Assembly (NCBI GenBank): GCA_914767885.1
Contig: CAJZBQ010000038.1
Span: 372,001-436,000, forward strand
Reading direction: 5' to 3'
Length of the DNA stretch: 64,000 nucleotides
DNA from: Blepharisma stoltei
Taxonomy: Eukaryota > Ciliophora > Heterotrichea > Heterotrichida > Blepharismidae
Of this stretch, positions 21,801 through 31,154 are shown piece after piece. The notes under the pieces were generated by a model. It was given only the letters and a program-made list of their open reading frames with translations, was not told where the DNA came from and ran no database searches. How positions within the stretch are numbered: the first letter of the stretch is position 1; the number at the start of each line of letters is the position of its first letter. The translations under genes were made by a program, and so were the position numbers.

Positions 21801-22689
21801 AGAAGCTTTAGTCTCCTGGACGATCGTCGAAAGAAGAGGAGACAACGTCATGCAGTGGCTAAAATCTGAATTCAAAGATGTCGCCATGCTTGAGCACTAT
21901 ATGACCCTTTACAAATATAAGATAGGAAAGCAAGACGATAAAACTATTGGATATCTTTTCAGTTCTGTTGAGAAGAAAAAGAAAGAGCTCAAGATTTCTG
22001 AATATGCCTTGAGCCAAACAACCCTTGACCAAATTTTCACTACCTTTGCAATGATGGGAGAAATTGAAGCTTCAGGTCTATAATTAAAAATATGGCGTCT
22101 TCGTCTGGGCATGGCCTCCCGGCCATGCAGCCTCGACTCATATTTTAATTATATCCGGCAAGGTTTTACCATTTCAGAGATGGACAGCAATGCTAGGTAA
22201 GCAATTCTGGTAGCTTTCAGAGCCTAGCCCAAGTCTATTCTCAGGGGTGGATTTTTCCTCGTGGGGAAGGAGGGTGCAAGGTTGGAAAGGGGAAGCCCAG
22301 CAAAGTCCTCTGGACCATTCGGGCAACTCCCTAGCGTGAAACTGGGCGTTACGTCCCAGGCTTTGCATTTTTCCTTTTTGCCGATAGCCGACCAGAAAAA
22401 TCCATTTTTTGGGTTTTTTCGGAAAAGCAACCCATGTAACAAGCAAGTAGCTCATCCATGAGCCGTCGAAGACGTGGACATTTGCCCTGGAAGCACCCTG
22501 GTGATCGAAGCGAGTTTGTCTCCAGCAGACTGGTGGGCCCGATGCGACGAAAGGCGAGTGATAAACCTGGAGTTGTAACCCCGTAGTGGACGTTAAGCGA
22601 TATAAATTCTAATGTAATGTAATGAAGCTTCAGGTCTAAAGAAGAGAAGGACCACTGTCCCACCTGTGAGTAATGAAGAAAAACCTTAA
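15854..22689 (+). CDS. ABCA-type full ABC transporter, interrupted by 2 IESs and 2 retroposon-like elements
   Basis: Removing IESs 20608-20852 and 21003-21239, and each element with one target duplication (17929-18475, 22081-22622), gives exactly 1744 codons (1743 aa). Order is TM helix, large acidic exoplasmic loop, five to six TM helices, NBD1, regulatory linker, second TM half with a large loop, NBD2. This is the ABCA topology for lipid export or flipping. NBD1 has Walker A GHNGAGKTT, signature LSGGQKRKL and Walker B LLDEPTSGMD. NBD2 has GVNGAGKTT, LSGGNKRKL and FLDEPSAGMD. UGA is Trp at 16130-16132. With the second element excised the C-terminus extends to KKRRTTVPPVSNEEKP instead of stopping at 22083. 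Confidence 0.93.
17929..18475 (+). mobile_element. SINE-like element, family A copy 1 (547 bp) in ABC exon
   Basis: Flanked by a perfect 17-bp direct repeat (GCAAGGCGTAACATGTG) at 17912-17928 and 18476-18492. The 5' end is a hairpin with an ATAATTAAATA / TATTTAATTAT stem enclosing a second stem (TCTGGCC/GGCCAGA). The GC-rich body contains TCCGGCAAGG, GAGATGGACAGCAAT, TGAGCCGTCGAAG and, near the 3' end, GACGTTAA. The tail is AATAAGTTAAGTTAA. It has no coding capacity. It splits the Walker B region of NBD1 just after LTARRNM. Confidence 0.92.
20608..20854. other. IES in ABC transporter (245 bp, TA-bounded)
   Basis: TA at 20608-20609 and 20853-20854. Removal gives GEAYLSMRVNNLDRARENIG, a normal NBD2 sequence before the Q-loop. 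Very AT-rich, with no obvious inverted ends. Confidence 0.88.
21003..21241. other. IES in ABC transporter (237 bp, TA-bounded)
   Basis: TA at 21003-21004 and 21240-21241. Removal gives IDKLAKDLLRELDLVKYTD in frame. The left end (CCCCCCTTTAAGAGTGAGCA) folds back on TTACTCAATTTTAAAGCGGG, similar to the fold-back end of the first kinesin IES. Confidence 0.9.
22081..22622 (+). mobile_element. SINE-like element, family A copy 2 (542 bp) in ABC exon
   Basis: Flanked by a perfect 16-bp direct repeat (TGAAGCTTCAGGTCTA) at 22065-22080 and 22623-22638. Same 5' AT-stem hairpin, TCCGGCAAGG, GAGATGGACAGCAAT, TGAGCCGTCGAAG and GACGTTAA landmarks as copy 1. The tail is CTAATGTAATGTAA. It brings a premature TAA right after the first duplication; removal extends the protein by a further 16 residues to a conventional stop at 22687-22689. 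Confidence 0.92.
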
Positions 22690-22748
22690 TTAAAATTATG
22701 TTTTAAGTTATAAAAGAAGCTTTTATTAAAATTGAAAATGGATAATAT

Positions 22749-23258
22749 ATGATTAACTTTGAACTGCTTCTTAGAAAAGAAACAAGACAGCCACTGGTGC
22801 AAACGATACTCAGGCAGATTTTAAAGGAATCTAGGAAGCAGACCGATGAAGTTGTGAGGAAGTATTTGATATCTACGACCCTTTATTGCTTTAAATTAGA
22901 AAAGAAAAGCACGGAATTGAAGAAAATTGAAAATTTTTTGAACTTGCAGAATGACTTACTTAATGCGATCAAAAAAGCTAACAATAATAACTGAGAAAGC
23001 AAGAAATATTTGGTGGATTTGGCATATGGGCAGATATGTTTTACTCCAAGGCATGATCATTTTATTCAAGCTAGATATTTAGGCAAACTTCCGTTTGGTA
23101 AGAAGCCCTTATTGGCTATGCCTTATAAAGAAGGATATCAAATCACGGGGCCTAATCCAGTGCCAATTGAATTTTTAAATCACGCAAAGGACTATATTAA
23201 GCAAAATCCTTCTCAAGCAGGAATTTATGAGGACATATTAAGATTCACATTCAATTAA
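22749..23258 (+). CDS. Hypothetical protein, 169 aa
   Basis: Start at 22749, one UGA read as Trp at about 22992, stop at 23256-23258. The N-terminal half is helical and charged; the C-terminal half has a compact globular composition with many Pro, Gly and aromatic residues. No signal peptide, TM segment or recognised motif. The continuous frame across the UGA supports a real gene. Confidence 0.65.
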
Positions 23259-23663
23259 TTAGTTAAGAGTTATCAATAATAAACTTCTTTAAAAAATATT
23301 TGGATTTATTTTCTAAAATTTGTAATGGAGATTTAATTTAATGATAAACTAAATTAAATCTTAAATCCGCAATAGCGCTCTGAATAAAGAATTTAATAGT
23401 CCAAAGCAGGACTCCCTTTAAACTTTCATACCCTGTGGATAGCTTCTCTTCTGAAGGGATCCTCAAGAAATCGTAGATATCTATCACTAGGTCTAAAGTA
23501 AGAGAGCTGATCATTAAACCACCATTTTATATTTTACAAATCTTTATGTAACGCTCAAAGATTTTCTCTGAATAGCTACTCTATTAGATTTTCCCTTTAT
23601 AATTTTAAGGATAATAAACAATTCAAATAATTCAGTATTAAAAATAGACATAATTTAATAATA
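23259..23663. other. Intergenic; possible short structured segment
   Basis: About 23330-23365 has an inverted repeat (GATTTAATTTA / TAAATTAAATC). From 23370 to 23525 the sequence is less AT-rich than typical spacer here and could be a small RNA or an old insertion, but I recognise neither an snRNA signature nor direct repeats. Confidence 0.35.
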
Positions 23664-24999
23664 ATGGACGATCCTGGTCAGAAACCTACTATTAGCCCAA
23701 AGCTAAAAGCTTTCTATTTAGTTTTTACTTTTCTTTATTTTGCTATTATACCTTTGAAAATTGCAGTGATGTCCATCCATGATTGATATAAACAAGGAAA
23801 AGATGAAACCAAATGAGAAGGGTCACTTTTTGAAATTTATAATTCTGGAGGACTCTACTTACTTAATTTAATATCACGTTTAACGTCTCCCACGGGGTAG
23901 GCATTCCGGGCCCACCGCCACCTCTTGCCAAGTAGGGATCTGAAAGCACAGCCTCCAGGTACAACCGCTTAGCACACCACGCACCTCCAGATGACGTCGC
24001 CGACTTCGAGGCTCATGAATGAGCTACTTGCACTTGAACATGGGCAGCCTGCTCAGAAAATCCAAAAAATGAACTCTCGGCAAAAAGGAAAAGCACGTAG
24101 CCTGGGATGTAACACCCAGTTTCACACTAGGGAGATACCCAATTTGTTCTAAGGACGCTGCTGAGCTTCCCCTTTCTAACTTCCGTGCCTTCTTTCCCAT
24201 GAGGAAAAAGCCATCCCTGAGATTAGACTTGGGCTAGACTCTGTACACCACCAGAATTGCTTACCTAGATTGCTGTCCATCTCTGGCATGGTAAAACCTT
24301 GCAGATATAATTAAATATGTGCTCGAAGGAAAGTCGGCGAAGCCGACCGCGAAGCGCTGAGACGCTATATTTAATTATCATGGAGGACTCTACAAAGAAG
24401 AATCTTATGCTTGGCTTTCAAACCACTACTGTGAAATAAGTGGCAACTATAGTTCTAACGCCAGCTCTACTTTTACGAATTTATATGGTGGAGGAGTTAC
24501 CTTTGTTGTGTTTAGCTGCTTAGAAATGATATTTGTGCTTGTATTTGCAGTATTCGGAATAGCCTCAACGTGCCGAAAGAATAGCTGCTTTTTGTGTTTG
24601 AGAGTACTTTTTTCAGTTTTAGCACCCTTAGCTGGTCTTCTTGCTTTTGCATTAATGGCAGGAACAGCTGTAATAACATATTCAGACGCATGCGACTCAA
24701 CATCGAGCTATTTATCTTCCCAAACCAGCACTTGTGCATTGACTGGGCCACAATTTGATTTATTCAACTTTTTATATATCGTGGCTTTATCCATTTCATT
24801 TTGAATTTGCCTTTGTATTTTGAATTGTGAGGAGTCAAAAAGTGTTGAAAGCATTAGTAGCCAACCTCATGAAGGTGAAAATCATCACCAAGACCAAGAG
24901 CAAGACCAACTTACAACTAGAACTTTTCCTTTAACTGTCATTGGACCACCTCAAAACGAAGAAGGTATAGTGGTTGGAATTCCATATAAGGATGTTTAG
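23664..24999 (+). CDS. Four-TM membrane protein, interrupted by a family A element
   Basis: With 23859-24380 plus one 13-bp duplication removed, the protein is exactly 266 aa. Four hydrophobic segments are visible: one near the N-terminus (VFTFLYFAIIPLKIAVM), then three around 24490-24560, 24600-24690 and 24765-24825. A loop with Cys and Asn-X-Ser/Thr sites follows TM1. The C-terminal tail is acidic and His/Gln-rich. Tryptophan is read from UGA, for instance in HDWYK. The arrangement is tetraspanin- or claudin-like in outline only. A protein of similar layout is encoded at 37774-38625. Confidence 0.8.
23859..24380 (-). mobile_element. SINE-like element, family A copy 3 (522 bp) in exon
   Basis: Minus orientation. 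Flanked by a 13-bp direct repeat (TGGAGGACTCTAC) at 23846-23858 and 24381-24393. On the minus strand it starts ATAATTAAATATAGCGTCTC, forms the same AT-stem hairpin (inner stem GTCGGC/GCCGAC) and ends near GACGTTAAACGTGATAT with tail TTAAGTAAG. Removal joins NSGGLY to KEESYAW in frame. Confidence 0.92.
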
Positions 25000-25102
25000 A
25001 TAAAATAATTTAAATAAATTTATTTGCTATTTATAATTTGCAGTATAACATTAAAAATATTCCTTTTTGAAACTAATTATCGAAAATTGTTAATGATTAT
25101 AT

Positions 25103-26101
25103 CTAATCCTTCAATTCCATCAATTTAAAAGATGCCCATTTATACATGATAATAATTTTCTCTGCTAGTTTTATATTTATTGCACTAGCAGGCCAATTAT
25201 GGTATATAAATGCAGAATATATGTTCACTGCCTCCTTTAACGCATTTTCGCATTCATTTTTTCTCGCAATTGAAAATTCCTCTCTATCTATAGTGTCCTT
25301 AACCTCAGAAAAGCTTTCATTAAATTGCTCCAATCTATGTGAGTAATTTGCCATTATCCACATATTTATATCCCTCAAATATTTCCTCTGCATTTGCTCG
25401 TTAAATTTAAAAAATGTATAAATTTCAGGGCCAATCATATCCAAATAGCCATCACTTTTATAGTCTTCACAGTATTTCTCTAGCAGTTTTGGCATTACCC
25501 CACTGACTTGCATTCATAGCGTATCATGGTCTTTTCTATAAAATCCAAAATAAATGGATACAGCTAAGAAAAAATTTTTATCGATTTCTTGAAGATTAAG
25601 AGACTTTATATGAGGAATGGCTTTACGCAGATAATCAGCAAAAATATAGAGGCTTGATGAGCCTTGGTCAATTAGCTCATTTGTGTCCTCGTAGTTTAAT
25701 TTTTGGTTGTCTAGTAAAAACAATAAGTCTTTCTGTATAATGCCTTGAAGGTTTTCTGTTGATTCAAGCATATCTTTGGAAACATTGATGGAAATATCAA
25801 GGCAACGACATAAATGCATGGCATAGGCATATCTGATGCTTGTGATGTAATAAGTGATTGGAGAACTGTTGTCTGTCAAAAATGGGCTTACCTCAGTGTA
25901 TTCGTAATTTGGACCAAGGTAACGAGCCAAAAGGTAAGTGAGCTCCATGAAGATATTTGAAATAGTAGAAGCATTAGATGTGTTTTCAATGATGGATAAG
26001 AGCTCAAAATGATAGAGTTGCTCTCTTTGGTCATATTTTGAGAAATCAACTTGGCGTAGGTCGTTTAGTGTGTTTGAAAGATTGTAGTCTTGGTACTCCA
26101 T
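25103..26101 (-). CDS. Hypothetical helical protein, 332 aa
   Basis: Runs from ATG at 26101 to the stop at 25103, with one UGA read as Trp at about 25511-25513 (HDTLWMQVS). Predominantly alpha-helical by composition, soluble, no signal peptide or TM segment. No conserved motif recognised. Neighbours are a CaaX protein (minus) downstream in coordinates and the 4-TM gene converging from the left. Confidence 0.75.
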
Positions 26102-26366
26102 ATTTTTATAAATTTTGAGAAATTCAAAAATCTTAAACTCTCTTCTGAAATTTTAGTGATTAAAGTAAAATAATTCAGAGAGGATTGCTATAATTGATTT
26201 AGTTATGATAAATAATAAAATTATTTATGCATACTTACGATCAATAGCCACTAAGCAGAACTATTTAATTCTAATTTGGCATCTGGCCAACAAAAAATTA
26301 CTCTTAGTGAGCTATTAATGATAAACAGTATATACTTCTATATTTCTGCTATAAGACTATAAGTGT

Positions 26367-26750
26367 TTAGAATAAAACACAGCAGCATCCTTTTCCTTGA
26401 TTTGTGTCATTTTTAGTATCATTTTCTGAGTTTGCAATAGACATCTTCAATGGAGATTTGAAGTGTTCGTACTCTGGCTTAACTTCAGGCTCGTTTGGTT
26501 CTGTTGTTTCAATTGTTTCGTTTGCTTCTTTTTCATCAACAATAGGTGCCAAATTAGGCTGATTCACAATTTTTTCATTAATGTTAGTCAAAAATAATTC
26601 TGAGCTAGCCCGAGAATCGTGCTCTTCAATTGCTTTGCTTTCTTTTTCTATTTCCCAATAAGGAAAAGAAGAAATCGCTTGCTTAATTTTATCCTGAAGT
26701 GAAAAAACAGTCTGACTATGGGTTCTTATGACAATTTCAGGATCTTCCAT
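26367..26750 (-). CDS. Small acidic protein with C-terminal CaaX prenylation box
   Basis: Encodes 127 aa, acidic and low-complexity (EANETIETTEPNEPEVKPE), probably disordered. It ends GKGCCCVLF. The last four residues CVLF form a CaaX box, with Phe predicted to favour geranylgeranylation, preceded by two Cys that could be palmitoylated. So it is probably tethered to a membrane. No catalytic domain; partner unknown. Confidence 0.65.
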   Translation of the reverse strand: MEDPEIVIRTHSQTVFSLQDKIKQAISSFPYWEIEKESKAIEEHDSRASSELFLTNINEKIVNQPNLAPIVDEKEANETIETTEPNEPEVKPEYEHFKSPLKMSIANSENDTKNDTNQGKGCCCVLF

Positions 26751-27165
26751 TTATTATAGCAACAACTTATCAAGTTTATTTCAATGATTTTATTTTCCTA
26801 AATCTCAAAATATTCATACAAAGATTATCCAAAAATCAAATTTAAAGTAAGATTAAGAAAAATTATTCAATTTTTACTATATTGTCTAAACAATTTTCAT
26901 TTTATAAAATATTTTTCTATACTATATCTTTAGCTAATCTATTAAAATTTTATCCAACTTGCATTATTAAACATTTTTTAAAAATTAAACGAAATTTTTC
27001 TTTTTAAATATTATTTTTTAATTTTTAATATAAGACAGATCAAAGGATCTTGCTCACTCTTAAATGTGGAAGTAAATGTAATATACTTTAAAATACACTC
27101 CTTGCCTATTCTGATCTATAGATGAAATCTTAGTAAGCCACTTAATCTTTGAAATAAATAAAATA
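26751..27165. other. AT-rich intergenic, nothing recognised
   Basis: Very AT-rich spacer between two minus-strand genes. No ORF or RNA gene seen. Confidence 0.5.
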
Positions 27166-27687
27166 TTAATCTTCGTTCTTCTTAGTTAATAAAACTGATT
27201 TCATTCTCGCAACTTCTTTCCTCTCTCCCCCATCGTTAAAGTTAATCATTGAAGCTACCTTTTTCCAGCTGCTTCCATGACTTAGCTGTTGCTTCATTTC
27301 TCGACTATGCTTTTCTTCTTCCCTATTAAATTCCATCTTTTGTTGAATTCTTTGCCTCCTATCATCATGCCATTTCTTGAGCTCTTCTTGGGCTTTTCTT
27401 CTCTTTTCATCTTTTCTTGTCCTCTCTTTTTCATCTTTTAAGTACAATTTCCTATTAAAAGCTTGCTGCTCTACGTCCCTTTGCCTTTGTCTTTCGTTTT
27501 CTTCTTCATCTACTTCACTACTCATAGAGCTCCCAGATGGCTGAGCTGATTCTTCCACAAAGTCAGTGCTTAAAAATGGGCCAGAAGTTGCTTGAGGTGG
27601 CTGCGCTATTTCCCCTGCTGTCGTTGTAGTAGCTGGCATAGAAAAGATATCGTCATTTATAGGAAACGAGTCCAAAACTTCTGACAT
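27166..27687 (-). CDS. Clathrin light chain
   Basis: Encodes 173 aa. The N-terminus is acidic and Pro/Thr/Ser-rich. The middle (about residues 58-130) is a highly charged helix rich in E, R and K, as in the heavy-chain-binding region. The C-terminus SSWKKVASMINF followed by RKEVARMKSVLL matches the conserved W..V...I.F...R...RMK.LL block of clathrin light chains. It binds the clathrin heavy-chain hub and regulates coat assembly. It sits about 13 kb from AP-1 gamma, which acts in the same pathway; the proximity is probably coincidental. Confidence 0.85.
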   Translation of the reverse strand: MSEVLDSFPINDDIFSMPATTTTAGEIAQPPQATSGPFLSTDFVEESAQPSGSSMSSEVDEEENERQRQRDVEQQAFNRKLYLKDEKERTRKDEKRRKAQEELKKWHDDRRQRIQQKMEFNREEEKHSREMKQQLSHGSSWKKVASMINFNDGGERKEVARMKSVLLTKKNED

Positions 27688-27710
27688 ATTTTTATAATGA
27701 GCTAGCCTTA

Positions 27711-28769
27711 TTAAGCGATGTTAAGTAAATTCTTGGCATATTTCTTGACTCCAAGCATCCCACAGTCTTCATGGTTCACAATAAAGAAAGGACAGCTGTT
27801 AATAGCTGCTCTGATATGAGGAGGCTTAGCATATAGAGCCTCTTTGAAAATTTGGCTTCGGGCTATATTTTCAGCATTTCTAGTAACCAGACCTCCAATT
27901 AAATAGAATCCGCCATAAGGCAAGGCTTTAGCGATTGCGTTTCCGCATTCGTATCCGAGCATTTGAAGCCACATTTCTACTGATTTTTGGCATAGCTGGT
28001 CTCTTCCTGAAAATCCGTATTCCATGATTAGCTTCATTCTTTCTCCTGGACTGCTTTCAAATAGTCTGTCAAATTCTTCATTGATCAATTCAGGAAATTC
28101 TCTTCTCATAAATGGGTAAAGGTTATAGGCTCCAACTCCTGCAAGCACCAGCTCTTGGTTTGCTGCTTGGACTCCTTCAAATTGTGGGTACTCTTCGCCT
28201 TTTTGGCAGGCTCCTCTTACCCTTTCAAGCATATACATAGAGAACTTTCACTGCAGCTCAGTTTTAGGACCGAAGTCAGAATGTCCTCCTTCAGTGCCCC
28301 ATGCATCATAATGCCGCCCATTTCACGTTAAAAAGCAAAATCCAAGACCAGTACCAGGTCCAATGACTACGACTGGAGAATGCTCAACTGGCCTTACTTC
28401 TGGAATTAACTGAATGACTTGATCTGGCTTTAAATCTAAGACTCCGTAGCCAGCTGCTTGGAAATCGTTGAGAAACACAACTTTTTCAATTCCCACTTCA
28501 TTAGTAATAGCGTCTGTTGTGCATGGAGGCCAACCAGTATTGACAAAAGTAACACTGTTGCCTTTAATAGGCCCTGCAATTGCAAAAACTCCAATGCTTG
28601 GAGTTGGCTGACCAGCAAGAAAAGCTTTAATTACTGGAATAAACTCTTCAAAGCTGTGAGAACTTATGCTTTCTAAAGGCTTCAAAACTGTGCATTCTCC
28701 ATTTTCGAAGGAGAGCAACTCAAAGCGAGAGTTAGTTCCTCCTATATCAGCTACCAAAACAATCGACAT
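27711..28769 (-). CDS. glk: Glucokinase, bacterial Glk type
   Basis: Encodes 352 aa. The N-terminus has the phosphate-1 motif ADIGGTNSRFEL. FAIAGPIKGN and NTGWP follow, then LNDFQAAGYG with the catalytic Asp, GPGTGLGF (adenosine/phosphate-2), and EGGHSDFGP with the glucose-contacting residues. GGFYLIGGLVTRN is near the C-terminus. This is the bacterial Glk family, not a eukaryotic hexokinase. It phosphorylates glucose to glucose-6-phosphate using ATP. Two in-frame UGA codons at conserved Trp positions (LTWNGRHYD, LQWKFS) show it is native to this genome, not contamination. Ancient bacterial transfer is likely but not shown here. Confidence 0.93.
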
Positions 28770-28882
28770 TAAATTTAATGGCTATTTAATTGAGACAACA
28801 ATGACAAGAATTTTTAATTAATGTGTATAGAATAATGAAGCATTTTTTAATATAAATCTTTCAATAGTTAATATTCATTTCT

Positions 28883-30548
28883 ATGAAATTTGCGACGAGG
28901 CTTATCAATAAATTCAAAGTGAATAACCCAGTTCTCTTACTCCTAATTGTGTAACAAAAATCATTTGAAAAACTTATTATTTGAGCTAATTTTATACAAT
29001 TTTAAGCTCTAAAGCATAAAATAAATAAATTTTTATTGTCTAATTTTGCATTTAGGCTTTGAAATCCTAAAAAACTTTTTCACGGAAAAACCAAAAAATA
29101 TTTGCTCGCTATCAAAAGGTCGGTTAGAAGAGCCTTCAGCACCGCTTATGTCTACTTCAATTCCTGGACCAAAAGGAGCCGAACTACTAGCCAAGCAGAG
29201 TCAATTTTCTCAAGATTACAGAACAGTAATGAAGAATTAGATCAAATTTTACGTGGATTACAACAAGTCTATAGGAAACTACGTTGTAGATGTTGATGGA
29301 AATATTATTCTTGACACTTATTGCCACATTGCTTCTCTCCCTCTTGGGTATAATCATCCAGATATGATTTATGTAATTCATATTTAGAACACCTACTCCG
29401 GGGAATACCAAAAATTCTTAGCCCAAAGGCAGTCTGCAGATGTCCCAGATATTCATTGGCCAAGGATGGTGAGAGATATTTTATTGCCTCTTGCCCCAAA
29501 AAATCTTAATGAAGTCATTGTAAACTGTGGCTGTGGGTCGAACTCAAACGAAGAAGCATTCAAGATGGCGTTTGCTTACTATATGAAAAATAAAAGAGGC
29601 AGAGAGCCAAGTGACCAAGATATTGAGAAAGCCATGAACAACCAAGGAGAAGAATTAACAATCCTTTCTTTTACTGGCGGCTTCCATGGAGGAAATATGT
29701 CATGCCAAACAACTACTCATACAAAACCTATATACAAAATTGGGCAGCCAAAATTGGATTGGCCGAAGGCTCCATTTCCAGACATCAAGCGTCCTTATCA
29801 TCTGAACGAAAGCCATAACATTAAAGAAGAACAAAAATGCCTAGCGGAGGTTGAAAAGGTTTTTAAGTCTGCTAAAAAGCCAATTGCTGGAGTTATTATT
29901 GAGCCAGTTATGGCTGAAGGAGGAGATAAATCAGCTTCTCCAAATTTTTATATAGGAGTCCAAGAGTTAGCTCATAAGTATGGAGCTCTATTGATTGTTG
30001 ATGAAGTACAAACAGGCGGAGGATCTACAGGAAGGTTTTGGGCCCATGAGCATTGGGGTGAAAGAGCTGACCCAGACATAGTGGCCTTTGCAAAGAAACT
30101 CCAAGTTTCTGGACTGTTCTATAAGCCGCATTTGAGACCTGCAAGGGCTTATGCCTTATACAATTCTACAAGAGGTGATCCTATAAGGCTGCTGAATTTG
30201 AGAAAAATTAGGGAAGTGATGGATAATGATAATTTGCTGAGGCAAACAGAAAGGGTTGGCATGATGCTAAAAAATTCTTTAAATGCTTTGTCACCAAAAT
30301 ACCCAATAAACAATGTGAGAGGATATGGAACTTTTTTGGCTTATGATTTCGAAAGTCCTGAATGGGCTAATGCTTATGTAAGAGAAATGCTTAAGTTAGG
30401 AGTTAATGTTGGCCTTTGTGGAAGTCAAGGTATCAGAGTTAGACCAAGCTTAATATTTAAGCCGAAGCATGCCGAGCTATATTTAGATCGAGTAGAATTT
30501 GCATTAAACCAAATCCTGTCTAAAGGATTCAATTTAGCTAAAGCTTAG
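28883..30548 (+). CDS. 4-aminobutyrate (GABA) transaminase, class III PLP enzyme
   Basis: Close to eukaryotic ABAT/UGA1 in order: PLMSTSIPGP, GNYVVDVDGN, LPLGYNHP, GSNSNEEAFKMAFAYY, FHGGNMSC, IIEPVMAEGGD, IVDEVQTGGGSTGRFWAHEHWG, AFAKKLQVSG with the PLP lysine, and NVRGYGTF. It converts GABA plus 2-oxoglutarate to succinate semialdehyde plus glutamate, normally in mitochondria. Two 15-nt introns (29226-29240, 29373-29387) remove in-frame TAGs. The 5' end is uncertain. An ATG at 28883 begins a basic presequence-like peptide (MKFATRLINKFK), and a TA-bounded segment (about 28940-29057) might be excised to join it to the body. Confidence 0.88.
29226..29240 (+). other. 15-nt intron in GABA transaminase
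   Basis: GTAATGAAGAATTAG. Removal turns a TAG-terminated frame into DYRTIKFYVDYNKSIGNY, matching the enzyme family. Confidence 0.9.
29373..29387 (+). other. 15-nt intron in GABA transaminase
   Basis: GTAATTCATATTTAG. Removal joins HPDMIY to NTYSGEYQK and keeps the frame into the long downstream exon. Confidence 0.9.
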
Positions 30549-30760
30549 CCTCTTTATTAAAAATATCTCCAGAATAATTATTTATAAACTATTAGTTGAC
30601 TGAGATTATATCGAGTCAAATATATAATTAAATCTCAAAATAATTTCCTTATCTCTTAATTTCATCAATATCTTACTATCCTTAATGAAAATTTCTAAAA
30701 TGTCTAAATTTCTCAACCTTCAAGCAATTTCATATATTTAAATAAATTATAATACCGCCA

Positions 30761-31129
30761 ATGTCAAAATTTGTCAAAGAAATTGAAGAAGCACCCAAAA
30801 CAAAAATCATCGAACGCTATCCTCCTGGAGTCCGCGCTCTTAAAGAAATACGAAAATATCAGCATTCAACTGACCTCCTTATAAGCAAACCTGGATTTGC
30901 CAGACTAGTTAAAAGTATCTCTTATAATGTAACCAAAGACGACTCAATTAAATGGAGTAAACTTGGAATCGAAGCTTTACAACATACCGCTGAAGACTTC
31001 TTAGTTGGCCTTTTTGAAGATTCAAATCTCTGTGCCCTACACGCAAAAAGGGTTACTTTATTAGTCAAAGACATGCAACTCGCGAGAAGAATCCGTGGGA
31101 GATTTGAAAAAATTGTTAATAGAACTTAA
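30761..31129 (+). CDS. Divergent histone H3, candidate centromeric H3 (CenH3)
   Basis: Encodes 122 aa. The histone fold is plain: [17 protein letters not shown] (alpha-N), then [41 protein letters not shown] and [11 protein letters not shown]. Differences from canonical H3 are typical of CenH3. The N-terminal tail lacks the ARTKQTARKS sequence and is short and acidic. The region before helix 2 is two residues longer. A Trp replaces the Phe-Gln of canonical LRFQSSA, as in CENP-A (FNWQ). In ciliates CenH3 marks the micronuclear chromosomes. No intron or IES. Could instead be another divergent H3 variant. Confidence 0.8.
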   Translation: MSKFVKEIEEAPKTKIIERYPPGVRALKEIRKYQHSTDLLISKPGFARLVKSISYNVTKDDSIKWSKLGIEALQHTAEDFLVGLFEDSNLCALHAKRVTLLVKDMQLARRIRGRFEKIVNRT

Positions 31130-31154
31130 ATTATTTATGGGAAAAGATAATCTG

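Noticed and set aside
22174-22663. Minus- and plus-strand ORFs inside the family A element
   Set aside because: They exist only because the element is GC-rich; they are not conserved between copies, and copies 3 and 4 lack equivalents.
27711-28769. Glucokinase as bacterial contamination
   Set aside because: In-frame UGA at conserved Trp positions and flanking ciliate-type genes show that it belongs to this genome.
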